A stretch of DNA of 64,000 nucleotides from the NCBI GenBank assembly GCA_033060915.1, contig CM065397.1, positions 28,574,501-28,638,500 of the forward strand. Direction: 5' to 3'. This DNA comes from Euryodendron excelsum (taxonomy: Eukaryota; Streptophyta; Magnoliopsida; Ericales; Pentaphylacaceae). Made by a program: the position numbers and the translations under genes. The notes under the pieces are model-generated. The model was not told the DNA's origin, ran no database searches, and saw only the letters and a program-made list of their open reading frames with translations. Numbering within the stretch: the stretch's first letter is position 1; each line of letters opens with the position of its first letter. Positions 42,419-56,372 of the stretch are shown here, one piece after another.

Positions 42419-45170
42419 ATATATATATATATATATTATAATATAATATATATATATATATAATATAATATATTTACCCACTCATATAGATAATGTACAT
42501 CACTTTGTTTCATTTTGCTTATTTTTATTTTTAAATCTGCTCAAAACATGTAAAACATAAAACATACTATAGTTATATAAAAATAATAAATAACACACAA
42601 ATAATAATTAACATTAGCATATAATTAAGGATTACAATTGTATTTTTTTAAAGTGCAATTACCATTAAAAGAGAGCGCACAACTGAATAATATATATCTC
42701 ATGTTCCTTCACTATATAGGCCGTAAGAAGAATGAATAAATAGTCAAACTTGAGCAGATCCTCCAAGCAAGAAATCTCTGTACAATATTATTTGAACAGA
42801 ACTCGCATATGAAGAAACATTCCCCGCTCCTGTAAGACTTTCCAAACAAGAATCTCCAACAAACAAAAAATTAGTATAGTCTCACATAATGATAATTATG
42901 ATTTCAATCTCATCATTTAAAATAAATAATAATTTTATTTTTCACAACCCCCCCATTTCACATACTTCTAAAGTGTACCTCTCATTATGTGGCCAATGCA
43001 TCTAAAGTTACAAAATTCTTTGATCCGAAGAAAGTGAAAACAAAAGTTGTTCAACACATAACTAACTTCGGGCAAGAAAGAAGGGAAGGCTGGACTTAAT
43101 ATTACTTTCTCTATGTTTTCAAAGACTAACATGAAGCTCTTCAATAGATTGGCACAAGAAAGCAAATTCCAAAATATAATATATCAAACAATGGTTAAAT
43201 GAACCACATAATGATACTTAGCGAGCATGCTGCACCAACTGATTGTATAGGCTGTAATATACAAAATGTCCTAAGACATTTCAATACCCAGTGTGTATAA
43301 ATACGTAAATATATCTGACAACAGTAATAGATAATAGAGTAATAGAAAATTAAATATCTTTTTGATTACCTACTTAAAGACTAGAATAAAAGCAAGTATA
43401 ACAAACATTCAATTATTATTGTAAAATCACTAGAAAAACTTCCTATTTATATATATATATATATATGAATATAGATATATATTATGTAAAGAACTGTTCA
43501 ATATTCATACGGTGCAAGTAACCAATATGCAAACCGAATGAGAGTTAATGTCAAACCACATTTCAAAGAGCCATCACCATCAATTACAAAACCACTGCTC
43601 TTTTTCCAAACCCATGATAGAAACCACACCACACAAATACATGGTCACTAAGGGTCAAAGAAATATTAAAAGAATCCACAAACTCTCTTGGACGAAACTC
43701 AAAAATCACCACCTCCATAAAATAATCAAAATGTCTAAACACAGTAAAACTGTATACATATAATTTTTTTTTAAATCAACAGTAACTTATGCAAAGAAAG
43801 TGAACCTTAAGTCTTCCAACAAGACATGATAAGAATAGGGTTTAAAGCACACTAGATTTCTTGAAAATTGAACTCCCCAATATAATTTAATTCAAAGCAT
43901 GCAAAATATCCAAATAAATAAAGTATGTCAAGTCACAACCACACAAAGTATGAAATGGTAAGAGGAAGATCATAGTAGTAACATCATGGTCTTAGAGGCT
44001 TGAAAAAAGACTAAATATAGAACAATGGTAAAGCCAAAACAAAAGTATTACAGTGTCATGGTTATGGTATATTATCATGCTATAAGTCTCAACAGAAAAT
44101 ATTTGTCTAATATTTTTTAAACTTATACTTCAACAGTTGCTTTAGATTGTTAGATGAATTCCATAAAAACACATTATGTAATTGGCATTAATTCAAATAA
44201 CCACAACTTAAGAATAAACCAACTTACAATATAATAATATTAACTTGATAAACAATAAGACATAGTTAAAGGAAAACATAAAAGCTAGCCTGTAAGAATT
44301 GAGAAACGTAATATCATTGTCTTAAAGCAATTGTGTATCCTTACATAAAAGTACAATCGGACATTATCTACTTCAAGATTCAACCTAATTGCTTACAACC
44401 TATCTCCTAAGGAGTCATGTCTGCTAGGAGAATAATGAACCGTTCCAATCGCGGTTGCCCACAAAACAAGTATACGGAATATAAAGATTGTAAAAAATAA
44501 AAGTATGTATATATTTGTATGTTTTTCTATATGTTTGTACACCACTCAACAAGGTCTAGTATTTGCATTATATAGGCTTCACAAATTAGCCGTTATGGCT
44601 ATTAAGATCCACAATAATAAGAAATAAAAGTTGTAACGGTCCAATAATGCAATAAACTCTATGATAAATATTATAATAAAACTTGTAACGGACAAATAAA
44701 ATAATAAAAATAAAGTTTTAGAATTTTAATAAAAAAATAATAATATTATAACATAAGCCCACCTCCAACCCCACTCCCGCATCAGCCTCCAGCCCAAGTC
44801 CAAGCTTTTCTTTTTGGTACAAAGGAAACAAACAATACAAAACAAGAAAAAAAAAAAAAACAGAAAAAAAGAAGAAGAATAAAGGTAAGGAATATTATAG
44901 TCTTATGGTCTCCACTTGGCAATAAGATGAATTAACCTCCAAACATTTTGATGTGCATATACATCAAAATAGTGTTATTGTACTGTCAAAATAAACTAAA
45001 GTTTAAAATGACAAATTAAAAACCCATCCAACAAATAGCATTAAAAAACTATTGAACATAAGTTGGACACCCATCAACACAAAACCTAATGATGGTATCA
45101 CTAGTGCACCAAACACTAGAATACACTTCAAACATAAATAGGATTTTATTTTTCTCTAAAAATAAATAGC
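42419..45170. other. No gene recognised
   Basis: AT-rich sequence with (TA)n tracts at 42419-42470 and near 43449-43466. Short open frames such as 43548-43763 lack conserved features. Nothing else was identified. Confidence 0.4.
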
Positions 45171-45199
45171 TAAAAGCGACCTATATAAAAATTTAAAAA

Positions 45200-45386
45200 A
45201 ATTGCTAAAACGGGGGAAGCGGAGTGAGGGCGAAACTTAGTTCATCTCGAGTCTCCATCCCCGCATGAATTTTCGTTTCGACCTCCATTTCTACCTCCAT
45301 CCCCATTTTTTATCCTTCATTCTTATCCTAAACGGGACGGATTCAGTCGAATCTACACTTTTTTCCAGTCCATTGCCATCCCTAGC
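45200..45386. mobile_element. hAT-like MITE end fragment
   Basis: On the minus strand it begins TAGGGATGGCAATGGACTGG and then has gatggagactcg and ccccgttttagc motifs. Ends of the TAGGGATGGCAA type with GGGGCGGGG subtermini belong to a common plant hAT-like family. The opposite end was not found, so this may be one side only. Confidence 0.4.
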
Positions 45387-46669
45387 CATGAAACACCTCC
45401 GCCGACCACACTCTCCATTGAGCCACTTTTCTATTACTTGGATTAGATTTTCAAAGCACAACTCAACAACCTAGGTTGGTAACAAGACTTAAGGATCCCT
45501 GAGTCGCGTGGAACCATCAAGAGACGAATGGATTGGAGGCTAAAGTTTAGGGTTCATCAAGAGACATCAACCCCTTGAGAAGTCTTAGAGAAAGAGAGAG
45601 ATCTACAAAGATACTCTGAAAAAACATTCAATGCAAGCTTAGCCAATTCCCACCTACTCCAGAAAGATCTTAGCTATAGAGTTGACCTATAACCTGTAAA
45701 GCTTAGGAGGACGAGCTGACAAGCCTAAGCACTCACATGTTAGCTCAGCTCTCGAGGTCATCTCGCCTATGTAAAGGGAAGATGTTCTCTTCGCAAACAA
45801 AACACAAGATCACAACTAATAGCAAGCCAATAGGCTCTCTCTCTCCCTTGGACATCATAGTCACTATCTGTTTTTAAGGATAGCCTCAGTTCTCCCTCCT
45901 CCATCTTTGATGACCTTTACCTAATCAACATCTATCATTAACTTTTCAAAGGGCCTTATCTGCTCAACTTGTTCCGTCAACCCAGCATCTCTCAAACTAT
46001 ACATACATAAATATTATATTTAATTTCACATCACCTAAAGTTCTCCGTTTTTATTATATTTTTAGGCCACATTTTCCATTTTCATTTTCAATAGTATCAG
46101 TTATATTCTGGGCCAAGTCTTAGAAGCCTTCCTGACTTCCCAAGTACACCAAAAATTTTGTTATTACTTTAGGCTAATAGAGCCACTTGATGTTATAATA
46201 CTCCTCGAGAGCTTTCTATAGTGCAAGAATCACATCAATCTGATATCGTGTGAAAATCTTGTGACCGTTTTCTTGAAGCTGTACATATGTGAAAATGTCA
46301 ATACCCCTTAAATGGTTCCAAATGACTTGTTTAATTGAAATAAGCATTTTTTAAACTTGATTCAGTCATTCTGTCACAGGTGTTTATTTCAACTTATTTG
46401 AAAAAAGCCCGTTGTTAAGATTTTTTTGTGAAATATGAATTAATTTTGTTAAAATTAAAAGAACTAAAAACCTTTTAAGAGATAGGAAGAGAGAGAGTTT
46501 GATTAAGCCACTTCACATTAGTTGTGAAAAAAAACTTTATTACATAATTGCACACAACGAATAAGAAAGAGTTTGATGGAGACAGTGTTTTTAATCCATA
46601 TAGACACTAGCCTTCTTCGTCGCAAAATCAAACTAAAATTTCAGAAGCGGGGTTGACAACCACTCTTAT
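45387..46669. other. No gene recognised
   Basis: Mixed sequence with a (CT)n run near 45835 and no coding frame. The last 60 bases before 46670 could be the end of a retrotransposon, since an LTR-like start follows. Confidence 0.35.
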
Positions 46670-48209
46670 TGTAACGACCCAAATTTTTCTCGGATGGTTA
46701 ATAAAATACCTAACTAAAGTGAGTGACCAAATTAACTTCAAATATCTTAAATCATATTTTTTATCGAAATTTAAATTGCATCTCCAACAATAATTAACTC
46801 CCAAAATACAACTCCAAAAGTAACAATAAATCTTCACAGGTTTTAAAGTAATTAAATTAATGTGCTCTAACTACTGCATTGAAACTCGCTTCGCATTGAC
46901 TTGAAAGATAAAATTAAACCGAAAAGTATATAATATGATAAGAGTACAAATACTCAATTCAGGACAATCCAAACAAAGTTCAACAATTAATAAAATTAGT
47001 TCAATAGATAACATTAACCAAATGATAATTGAGAACCAAACAAAATCAGGGTAATCACATTGATATTGAATATTTTTATTAGGCCTAATACCTAGCACTT
47101 CTCAATATCATGCCAAACACCACCCGTGCCACATAATAGTACCAATTTTCAATCCAAATGTCAATAATCAATACCCCGTAGGGTTAATCTGGAAGTAAAG
47201 TATAACCATTTATAATAATACCCAGGCCAACAGATGTGTTTATACATGTACCAATCAGTTCTATATAGCACATCAACCATATTAAATGCAACATATTTAA
47301 AAATAATATTTTCATAAAATTAGAAACGAATACGATATTCAAGAATGTTCTGAGAAAAATTTAACGTATCCAAAAATCATATAATATGGTATTAACAATG
47401 AGCACAAATATTCAATGAGGAATAAGTGCAATTTAGGAATGATAAGATATACTCTTTGCAAAGAGATTCATAAAAAAGCATATTATATATAACTGGTTTA
47501 CCTCTAGTGAGTTACACAATATTCGATGAAATCATCACACAATTGCAAATTATTCTTTAAATTTCAAAAATTAACATTAGAATTTGGTCACTAATAATTT
47601 CAATCTTAGATAAAAATATACACCAAAAGGCAGAATTTATTTACATTAATTCCACCCAAAGTGATCCCTCGCATTTTTTTCTTTTTCTTTCTTCCTTTCC
47701 TCCACTGTCTCGGCTCCCCATGTTCTCTCCGTCTTTCTCTCTCTCTCGCTCTCTCGATTCTCTCTCCCCCTTTCTCTCTTTTTCTTTCTTTGTTCCCTTT
47801 AGTCCATCTTACGGAAATGTTAACCGACCGAATAGTTTAGTCATAGGGCATATGTTAGATGGTAGTTAATTGCATGTACTGGAGAAATATGAGAGTGACA
47901 CTACATGTTTTAACTTGGGTATTTTAATTCTACCCATTATATTAAATTATAATTTCATTCTATTTCGTTCCTGTTTATATTTTAGCCCCTAAATTATTTT
48001 AAATGCAATTGACAGTATTGCATAAATTGAATTATGGGTCACTATTCTCTCAAAGCCTTATTTTAAGGCTTGATTAATTTATCTTAAATAAATAAATATT
48101 CTTCTTGCTGAAACTTTAATATCTCTAAATATTTATTCTGATACTGTTATTTCCTATAAAACCACTACGGGTCTAGTAATTTATAATTTTAAGTCATCAA
48201 AATATTACA
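46670..48209 (+). mobile_element. Gypsy-type LTR, possibly solo
   Basis: Begins TGTAACGACCCAAATTTTTC, a common start of plant Gypsy LTRs. A candidate end is aaaatattaca at 48209, followed by TGGTA that could be a decayed primer site. A CT-rich stretch at 47690-47790 resembles an LTR leader. Flanks CTTAT and TGGTA do not match. The minus-strand open frames inside are chance. Confidence 0.4.
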
Positions 48210-49830
48210 TGGTACTACACGTATACTTTTCTTTTAATTTTAAAATTTTTTCATAAATAAATTCGATTTTTTTTTTTTTTTTTGGTAAAATGCAATTTAA
48301 AAGTGTGGTTAGTGCTTTACATGCTTTTCTCAAATAAGTTGAAATTCACATCTGTAGAAGAATTAAATTTAAAAAACATTTTTTTTCAGGTAAACAAGCC
48401 GGTTTCAAATCATACGGTGATCCTCATGGATCACATAATGATCCTGCTGGATTAGTAAAGCCTTCAAACATCTTCTTAATACTTTGTTTTCCTTTATTTT
48501 TCTCCCCTTCTTTAAAAAACATTAGTTAGGAGAATTTTATGAATCATAATAATAACAGTTTAAAAAAAAAGAAGAAGAAGAAGAGGAAGATGATAGAACT
48601 AACCAAGCTCTATCAAAAAAGAAAGTACCAAATTTGAGTACTGCCAGGCCAAGTGGTGGAGTACTACTTCATAGATAGCAATAATCCTACTGCCGACAAC
48701 GTCAAAATACCTTATACAGGTATGGAAAAAATTTGTTTACAACTATTGTACCACGTCATCATGTTAGACTAATAACACATAGCCATACTAAGTATAAAGA
48801 ATTCTCTATGTACTGAATTAAGAAAAGGACCCCCTTACAACTTGCAAGTCTAGTAGGAAGCTATATATATATATATATATATCTAGAAAGGTTACCACAC
48901 CGACAACAGCAGCAAGAATTTTTAAATCCATTTTTCTTTTATATATTTTTTTTCACAAAAAGCACTCAAAGCGTAGTTATTGCCCACATTTGTCTTAAAA
49001 ATGGTGTTTCTTTTTACATACTTTACTTGAATAAGTTGAAATTCACACTTGTAGCAAACGGCCCGATGAACCTGTCTCCATGGCAGTGAGTGGGCTGACC
49101 CCATTCACACTTGTAGCAAACGGCTGTCTGACCCCATTCATATGTGCCTGTGGAAGAATGAGCCCGCAACCCATCTCCATGGCAGTGAGTGGGCTTGGGC
49201 TTGGGCTTGGTTAAATGTAATCCACTACCTTAGCTTTATTTTTCTGTTAGTTACGGGTATCTCTGCTTTTGTTTTACCTATAAACAATGCAAACTTTTTT
49301 TGAGAGGAACAATATATCCTTAAGAACTCCATGAGAGAGTGAATTTGACACTATTAAAGGGACTTCTTTTCATTGAAACTATGACAGTATTTTTTTTCAA
49401 ATCCCAAAAATTGTAACCAATATATATATATATATATAATAATTTTTCACATTCAAAGAAGGGTAACCAAACCCACAAAATGAAAATAAAAATAAAAATA
49501 AAGTTATAAAGTAATAAAACAAAAAGAGTGAGGACGCATAACTTTCTTTCTTTCACTCGAAAATTGCAGATTTTGTGAATTTCAAGTGCCTGCGTAGAAG
49601 TGGGAGGAGGAGTTCCCAGTGACATCATTAGAGTATAATATATATACGTATAGATACAAAAAAGTGAGGACGCTTAATGGTTCATCCCACGTAACTATCC
49701 AACCTCCCATACAACTAAATTACTGAAGTATCAACTCAACCAACCAGAAACGAAACTAAACAAAAAAATTTATAAAAAAAAAAAAAATGATAAATAGGAA
49801 AGTAGGAAACAATTTGAGAATCATTTTCAT
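48210..49830. other. No gene; local duplications and microsatellites
   Basis: Contains a (TA)n run near 48863-48880. Two copies of CACACTTGTAGCAAACGG lie near 49044 and 49107, and two of TCTCCATGGCAGTGAGTGGG near 49075 and 49172. A (TTGGGC)n triplet lies near 49195. A segment aagttgaaattcacaYnTGTAG is shared with 48338. This region is downstream of the RING gene on its strand, and the part nearest 49830 may include its 3' end. Confidence 0.5.
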
Positions 49831-49834
49831 TCAA

Positions 49835-50087
49835 AGTTCTGTGCAAAGTAAATTTGGCGTTCCCGCCCCAAAGCCGAAGGAGCCTGGGCTTCTTATTGTT
49901 TGACAAGAGAGGGATTTTCTATGTAAAGAAATCCAAAGAAAATTCAATAGAAAAGGTATATGAAGAGAGAGAGTGAGAGAGAGAGAGAGAGAGAGCCACA
50001 TGAATTTGTACATAAATATAATGGTCAGACAAACCCCTACCCCACAACTCACATTTTCTGGATTTGGCAAAAACAATAATAATAAAA
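49835..50087 (-). other. Probable 3' UTR of the RING gene
   Basis: Follows the stop codon on the minus strand. It contains a (CT)n run at about 49964-49995 and an AATGAAAATG stretch near 49830 that could serve as a poly(A) signal. The end is inferred. Confidence 0.35.
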
Positions 50088-52929
50088 TCAACTACGATGC
50101 AGTAACGATGGAGATAATGATGGTGATGACGACTGCGAATTCGAGGAGGGCGCTGCTGAAGACTTGCAGATTGGGCACCAATTCTTCAGCCGCAGCCACT
50201 GCTGTACACACACCACGTGATACCCGTGTTCACATTCCAACCTTCCCACCTCATCTCCAACGACGTACTCTTCCTGTAAAAACAGAAAAAAAAACACAAC
50301 ATTGTCCCATACAGAACTGAATAATTAAATCCAGTGTTAATGACCCCACAAAAAATAAATAAAATAACGAAAAAAAAAAGAATCTCAACAAAAAAAGAGA
50401 TGGACAGGTTGCAACTTCAATTGCAAACAACAACAATGACCACAATAATGATAATCATAATAATAATTATAATAATAAAGGAGAAGAATACAGTGGTTTA
50501 AACCAAATTGGGTCACTTGGTTTAAGCCAGATTGCAGTAGTTTGGCTCTGACTCAGCAGTCGTAACTATGGTTGCCTCTAGGATTCATCAGCTAAATGGG
50601 ACTTAATTTGCTAAACTGAGTTTTGCTAGGACATCACATTCGTTGTGGGATGACAAATAACGGAAAGAGATGAGATTGTGTTGGGTTACAGGGATACTAG
50701 CCAAATAACCCAACTTCTCTAACCTTTAATACACTCAACTCTCAAAATTGTTTTTTTATGAGTACTCAACTCTTGAGTATTTGGAAAAGAAAATAAAACT
50801 CCTTGTTTAGAGACCTGACACAAACCTTGCTCTCAAAAGTATCAACACCCGCACACAAAAACTAATTGCAATCCTAGTGAAAATTGCAGGTGAATTACAA
50901 ACAGAACCAATGGAATGAGAAGCAGAGAACTCATAGGATCAAGACCTGACAAATACTGCATTTGATGCCATTTTTATCCCCACTGCATCCCATGGCTCCT
51001 TCCTTCGGAGGTGTAGGCTGATAGATGCTTCTCTTAAGATATTTTGATAGTGCTTCTTCTGGTAGTGCAGTGCTCACTGTACCCATTTTCTCTTCTAGAG
51101 CTAATAATTCCTGTTAGAACAGTCAAAAAACACAGTAAGACAAGAACAGACAATACACAAAACATGTCAGTAATAGTACGACTGTACAAGTAAAAGAAAA
51201 TCCCAAGATGAGTCGCTCCAAAAAATAAAACCATATGCACAATTAAACTACAACAGACACAGATGAAATATATACATACATATATATATATATATATAGA
51301 AACAGCTATAGAGATATATAAACGCATTCCAGAAACGATTCCAAAAGCATCAACTTAACAAACCTCATACGACATGTTATCAATGTCCAGTCTCATGTCT
51401 CTATGCTGATCATAGACTCCAAGTCCACCAAGGAATAAATTTGTCTCAAGAGAAAGCAATTGCTACAGGACAAAGAAGTGAAGTTAATACGCAAATGACC
51501 AATCTGGAGAATTCAAGAACCCAAATACCAAATACCTCATATGTTAGCACCTCATCTAGTTCTATTCTCTCAAGTGCCAACAATACCTGCACAGTCAGCG
51601 AGTATTGTAAACAACTGTAATTATCATAAGAAAAATAACACAACAAAGTTTCATCATTGCCCCTCCTTCCCTCCCTTCACTGTACGTACGAAAGGATATG
51701 GAAGTTGTGACCAAATATAAACAATATACCTCTGCAATACCATCTATGTTATATCGCTGCAAACCATCCCGATTAATTAAAGAACGTGTAATGCCAAGTT
51801 CTGAAGGACCAGTTGGCATAATGCCAGGTAAACCACCACCACTACTACCAGGATGACTATAAGAAGTTGAATGACTTGAAGAAGCTTCAGCTGAAAAATG
51901 TAGTGACGAATTGGTAACATGCAAACCAATGGTTATCTCTGGTTGAGGCACTTGGGTCACAACGGGGAGCTCCATTGGTGCCAAATTCTTTCCATTTCCT
52001 TGATTACAAAGCCTCATCCTAGCGTTACCATTATTTGACCTCTGAGTCCGAACAGATCCAACACCATTATCCCCTCTGGGAGGCCAATTTCTGGCTTGTC
52101 TTGAACCAGAAGTAGAGATGCCATTGGTAGAATTTGAACTATGGCTGTCTTCTGACAATGGTCCACTCATCTTTTTACCTCTACCAGAGGAACTGCTTTG
52201 TACTTCAGGATTTCTCTTTTTAACCATATCCTTCCTTCTATTGAGGTTTGATTCAGATGATGATCCTCCTGAGGGGACAACATCAGCTATTGAGTTGCAT
52301 CTAAGATTTCTAAAACCATACCCGCTTGCATTAGCACTATTTCTTACCCCCCGGCAGGTGCTTTTAGATGTCAAGGGAACAGAGGAACCCAACAGAGTAT
52401 CTCGGGTGCCCAAACCAGATTTCTTCCAAAATACCTTACGAGATCTATTATTTGATTCTACACTCAAGCTCCCCACTTCCATCAATCTAACTTTGCCAGA
52501 CTCAGCATTATTCAGTTCAGACTCAAACCCCGTCTGAATCCTTCCAGGTGAAGTGACAAGCTCCGAGGCTTCTGGTTCATCCTGAACACTACCCGTTTCA
52601 GATGAATCTGTTACTAATAGAGAAGATAGCTTTTTCCTGGATTCCTGAAGAGATTTTCTTGAGTTGGTTACCATAGAACAAGTCCTAGTAGAACTTCCAA
52701 CTATCTCCTTGCCATTTGAAGCACGGAAGGAAGGCCGTGATGATTTGAATTTTTCAGAAAATCCATTTTGTACACTTTTTGTATGGTTAAGTCTGCCATT
52801 GCATCCAAGTCGGTTGTAGAATTGAGCATCTCTATTCCTACTTTCAGCTGTGTCTCTCAAAACAAGACCAGATCCCTTCCTGGGGATAAAAATCCCACCA
52901 ACAGCTCTTTTACCATTATACTCATCCAT
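50088..52929 (-). CDS. RING-H2 E3 ubiquitin-protein ligase
   Basis: Five coding exons, all with GT-AG introns: 52929-51730, 51586-51536, 51462-51364, 51110-50946 and 50273-50088. They join in phase 0 to 566 residues. The N-terminus MDEYNGKRAVGGIFIPRKGS and a long Ser/Arg/Asn-rich, probably disordered region fill exon 1 (residues 1-400). Short exons give ALERIELDEVLTYE and SLETNLFLGGLG. The C-terminal RING-H2 has all eight ligands: C501, C504, C519, H521, H524, C527, C538 and C541. W531 is at the usual E2-contact position. The last intron falls just after the first Cys pair. The layout matches the plant MBR1/2-, HIP1- and RHG1A-like group. It should pass ubiquitin from an E2 to a protein target, but the substrate is unknown. 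The ATG is chosen because an acceptor lies 26 bases upstream. A Ser-rich tail of 25 residues follows the RING. Confidence 0.9.
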
Positions 52930-52954
52930 ATATATCCGTATACTCTATATATAT
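52930..52954 (-). other. 5' UTR part of exon with start codon, RING gene
   Basis: Acceptor ttgttacag on the minus strand places the exon start at 52954. Only 25 bases separate it from the ATG, so most of the 5' UTR must lie upstream of an intron. Confidence 0.6.
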
Positions 52955-55900
52955 CTGTAACAACAGTAATACATGCAATCTTTCAAGACCTTCAACAACA
53001 ATTTTGAATTTTAACATCAACAATATATTATTTAAGCTTAATACACATTATTCGATACTAAAAGAGTTGTCCCTACATTCATAACGATGGCAGGAGTAAA
53101 TTATATACTTAAATAAGCCCTTGAAGGGAGCATTGCTAGCATAGATATTATAGTCACTATTACTCATGGATATAGGGAACATGAACATCAGAAATAATTA
53201 GCAACATTAATTCAAAGACAATAAATTAACCATCTACTAATAAATGGAATTCAATGTCTATGACTATTGAGAATTTGTTTCAGATAACCAAACATTGTAA
53301 AATCATTGCCAGAAGCTAAAGCCAAGTGAGAAAGACAATCAGCATATAGAACCTCAGACCTTGTCATCAAGAGTTAAAAGTCAAAAGATAAGGAAACAAG
53401 AAAGAAAGAAGAGATGTTAAAGATGTAAAAGGCTTGAAGCTACATAAGATAATGACAAAGAGGAATTCAGAACTGCTTGATACCTAATCATACTTGCTGA
53501 AAAATGCAAGTTATGAACAACAATTATCCATTTCAATAGTCAATCTAGTAGGACACTGAACTATAAAACACAAATAGCATCCCAATATTTCACTAGATTA
53601 AAAAAAAGTAAATTTTATATTTGTGCTCCTAAAAATTTTCTTTCACCCCATCCTTTCATCTATAGACTGTCAGTTAATAGAAAAAATTCCCCAGCATCAT
53701 TCAAAACCCCTTGCTCTAAAATTTCATTTTCAGAACAGAGAGACACGCAGTAGTGATATTGCCACATTGGCAAAGTTCAAACGATGAGTTTCTTTTGTTT
53801 TGGCTCCATTTATGCTCAACTTTATTCATGCTCCCTCTTCTCCTTTTCCAATCAAACAAGTCCAGAAATTGGGTTGAACCATGCCAATATCATCAACACA
53901 TTCCTACTGCAATAGTCATCCCTGCTGGTTCTTTGCCTTCCATGTTCATAGTTCAAGAGTTTTCCACCTTAAAACAGAAAGTGGCTCTGAGACAATCTTG
54001 ATTTCTTCATGTAAAGAAAAAGAGTTCAAAAAATCAGAGTACTGAGATTATATATCGCCAACCTCCTCCTAAAAGTATATATGTGTATATATAAAAATAT
54101 AAGAGAGAGAGAGAGAGAGAGAGAGAGGAGTAAACCTTTGAAGCTTCTTAGATGTTGTTGAAAGAGGAAAGCATAATAAAATTGACAGCGAAGTTAGCAA
54201 AGTGTACAAACCTTCTTGCCAATCTTCTTGTCATGGTCTTTTTCTTAATATATTCATTGGGATTATACAACAAATTTCGGTTCACTCTATCAATGAAAAA
54301 TCAAGAAATTTGCAACTACAAAAGATGGTGAATCCCAAATGCATTAAAGAGAGAGAATGGGAGAAGTAGAGATGAAAACAGGAAGAGCAGCTACGAAAAT
54401 TGTGGAAAGCTTTTAACCAAAGGAGAGGAAGAGGAATGCATTTTTGCAGTTGACGTTTCAAAAACTACAGGTTCAGTGAGGGAAGAACTGAACCAATTTA
54501 TGCATACATATTTTATGCATGGTAAAAGGTTTGAAGATATATAATAACCCAGAATTCATTACTACAGTTTCAGACAGTCATTTCTATAGATTCAGCCATT
54601 CCAATATTTTTTTAAATATATGGTAAGAAGGTTTGATCCTTCCAGAAAGCTATAAAGGTGCTATGGTCATCGAAAGAGTCCGTATAAGCACTAATATATT
54701 AAAACAACCTTTTTTCCGATGTACCTACAAATATATATATATATATATATATATTAATAACAACCTCCATCTTCCAAAGCAATGGCCATATTTGAGACAC
54801 TTTATCTCTAAGGAGGGAGTCAGGGAGAACAATGTGATTCCTAAGCAATTGACAAGAAAATAGCATCACCAAGCCAAAATAAGCTTTCATCCAATTAATG
54901 AATTCAAACCAAATAAATAAATAAAAAGAAAACCATCAAGCGGCACCATACCAACAAAGTTCATGCAAAATACTCAGGCCTTAATCTTACAAAACAGAGT
55001 GCATAATCAGGGTCGAGTCCTAAACTAGACAAGAATTCAAAAGGATCTAATTTTCAGTTGATGATTCAGTTGAGCACAATTCTCTATCGATGATGAGTTA
55101 GACACACTTTAAGTAATTTGAACGTGAGCTTTTATATACGATCAAGGGAAAGACTATCTATGAATATTTTGGTTCGATGATGAGTTAGACACACTTTAGA
55201 TAATTTGACCATGAGCTTTTATATACAATCGAGGGAAAGACTATCTATGAATATTTTGGTTCTGCCATGATTCATGTATTTCCCTTAGAAGTACGAAATA
55301 ACAAAAACAAACTAAGGCATGACAACACCATAGAGAAAAAATACAGATAACTTATAAAAACCTTTTTGTCCCCAGCAACACGAACCCAATCAAAACATCA
55401 GACAACCGTTTGCATGCGCTTGGGTGTGTGTCCACTAATTACATGCACACAAAACAACAAATATATGACCATACAACAGCAAGAATCCATTATAAAAACT
55501 GTAACCACATGCGTTCGATTTATTCAATTTTCAGATATATTAAAAAAATAAAAACAAAGAGTCCAAGAAACTCAAGAGGATGAGTGAGATTGAGATTGAG
55601 ATAATCAAATTTCTAACAAAAGTGTAGCATACGTCGTCAGAAACAGCAATGGAAACACCAGGCATAGCTAAATACCTTTACCCTCAATCAACAAACATAT
55701 GATCAATCACCCACATATGACACCCAACAATTTTTTGGTGATCATGTCAAAGCTTCGAAAAGAATAGGAACACCTGAAAAGAAAAAAGAAAAAGAAAAGA
55801 ACAAAAAAAAAAGAAAAAAGAAAAAAGAAAAAAGGCGAAAGCAAGCTAAGGAGATAGAGAAGACCCAAACGGTCACAGACCCATAAGTTTTATAACGAAA

Positions 55901-56372
55901 CAAAAATGGGTTTTCTTTTCCTTTTATATTAGTAAAGAAGCTTTACTTGTTTGAATGATGGACAAATAACCTTTTCAGTTTCTATTTATAAAGAAACGCT
56001 TTCTCCGCAATTTAAGCCGTCAAAAAGCTCAAGAAAGAATTACCTCCTCCCATAATTTTCCAACCAACCAACCAACCAACCAGACAGGACAGGACTCTTC
56101 ATATATATATATATATATATATATAGGTTACATAACAGAAGAACATGAGCTAGTTCGCCTTAAATCAAGAAATCCTAAAATTTAGTCGGGGTTTTCAAAC
56201 TCATAGAGAAAATCAATTTATTAATGACAACCACAAACTAGTTTACTAATCAAAAGCAAATAAGTAATAAGGGATTAAGAAAACAGATTCAAAAGGAACA
56301 TCGAAATCGAATGATGACAGACAGGTAATAATGATTGAAATCTATTCGTTCGTATAAATTTTTGCTCTCTAC
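52955..56372 (-). other. 5'-UTR intron region of the RING gene
   Basis: No coding exon is seen. The interval runs from the acceptor at 52955 to a proposed donor at 56372. Donor-like sites near 54138 (AAG-GTTTAC) and 54210 (AAG-GTTTGT) may mark alternative non-coding exons. It contains (GA)n at 54103-54127, (TA)n near 54729-54754 and 56101-56124, A/G-rich sequence at 55780-55835, and an 87-bp duplication. Long leader introns often raise or pattern expression in plant genes; that role here is inference. Confidence 0.5.
55088..55261. repeat. 87-bp tandem duplication
   Basis: Two adjoining copies begin cgatgatgagttagacacac, and each ends ctatctatgaatattttggtt. They differ at only about seven positions. 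Located in the presumed 5'-UTR intron. Confidence 0.9.

Noticed and set aside
46628..47098. Minus-strand open frames of 69 and 75 codons with hydrophobic residues
   Set aside because: AT-rich translation within a Gypsy-type LTR, with no motif and no splice context.
48645..48700. Possible tRNA gene near ccaggccaagtggtggagtac
   Set aside because: No complete cloverleaf with A and B boxes and a matching acceptor stem could be built by eye.
52118..52537. 139-codon plus-strand open frame
   Set aside because: It is the antisense shadow of exon 1 of the RING-H2 gene.
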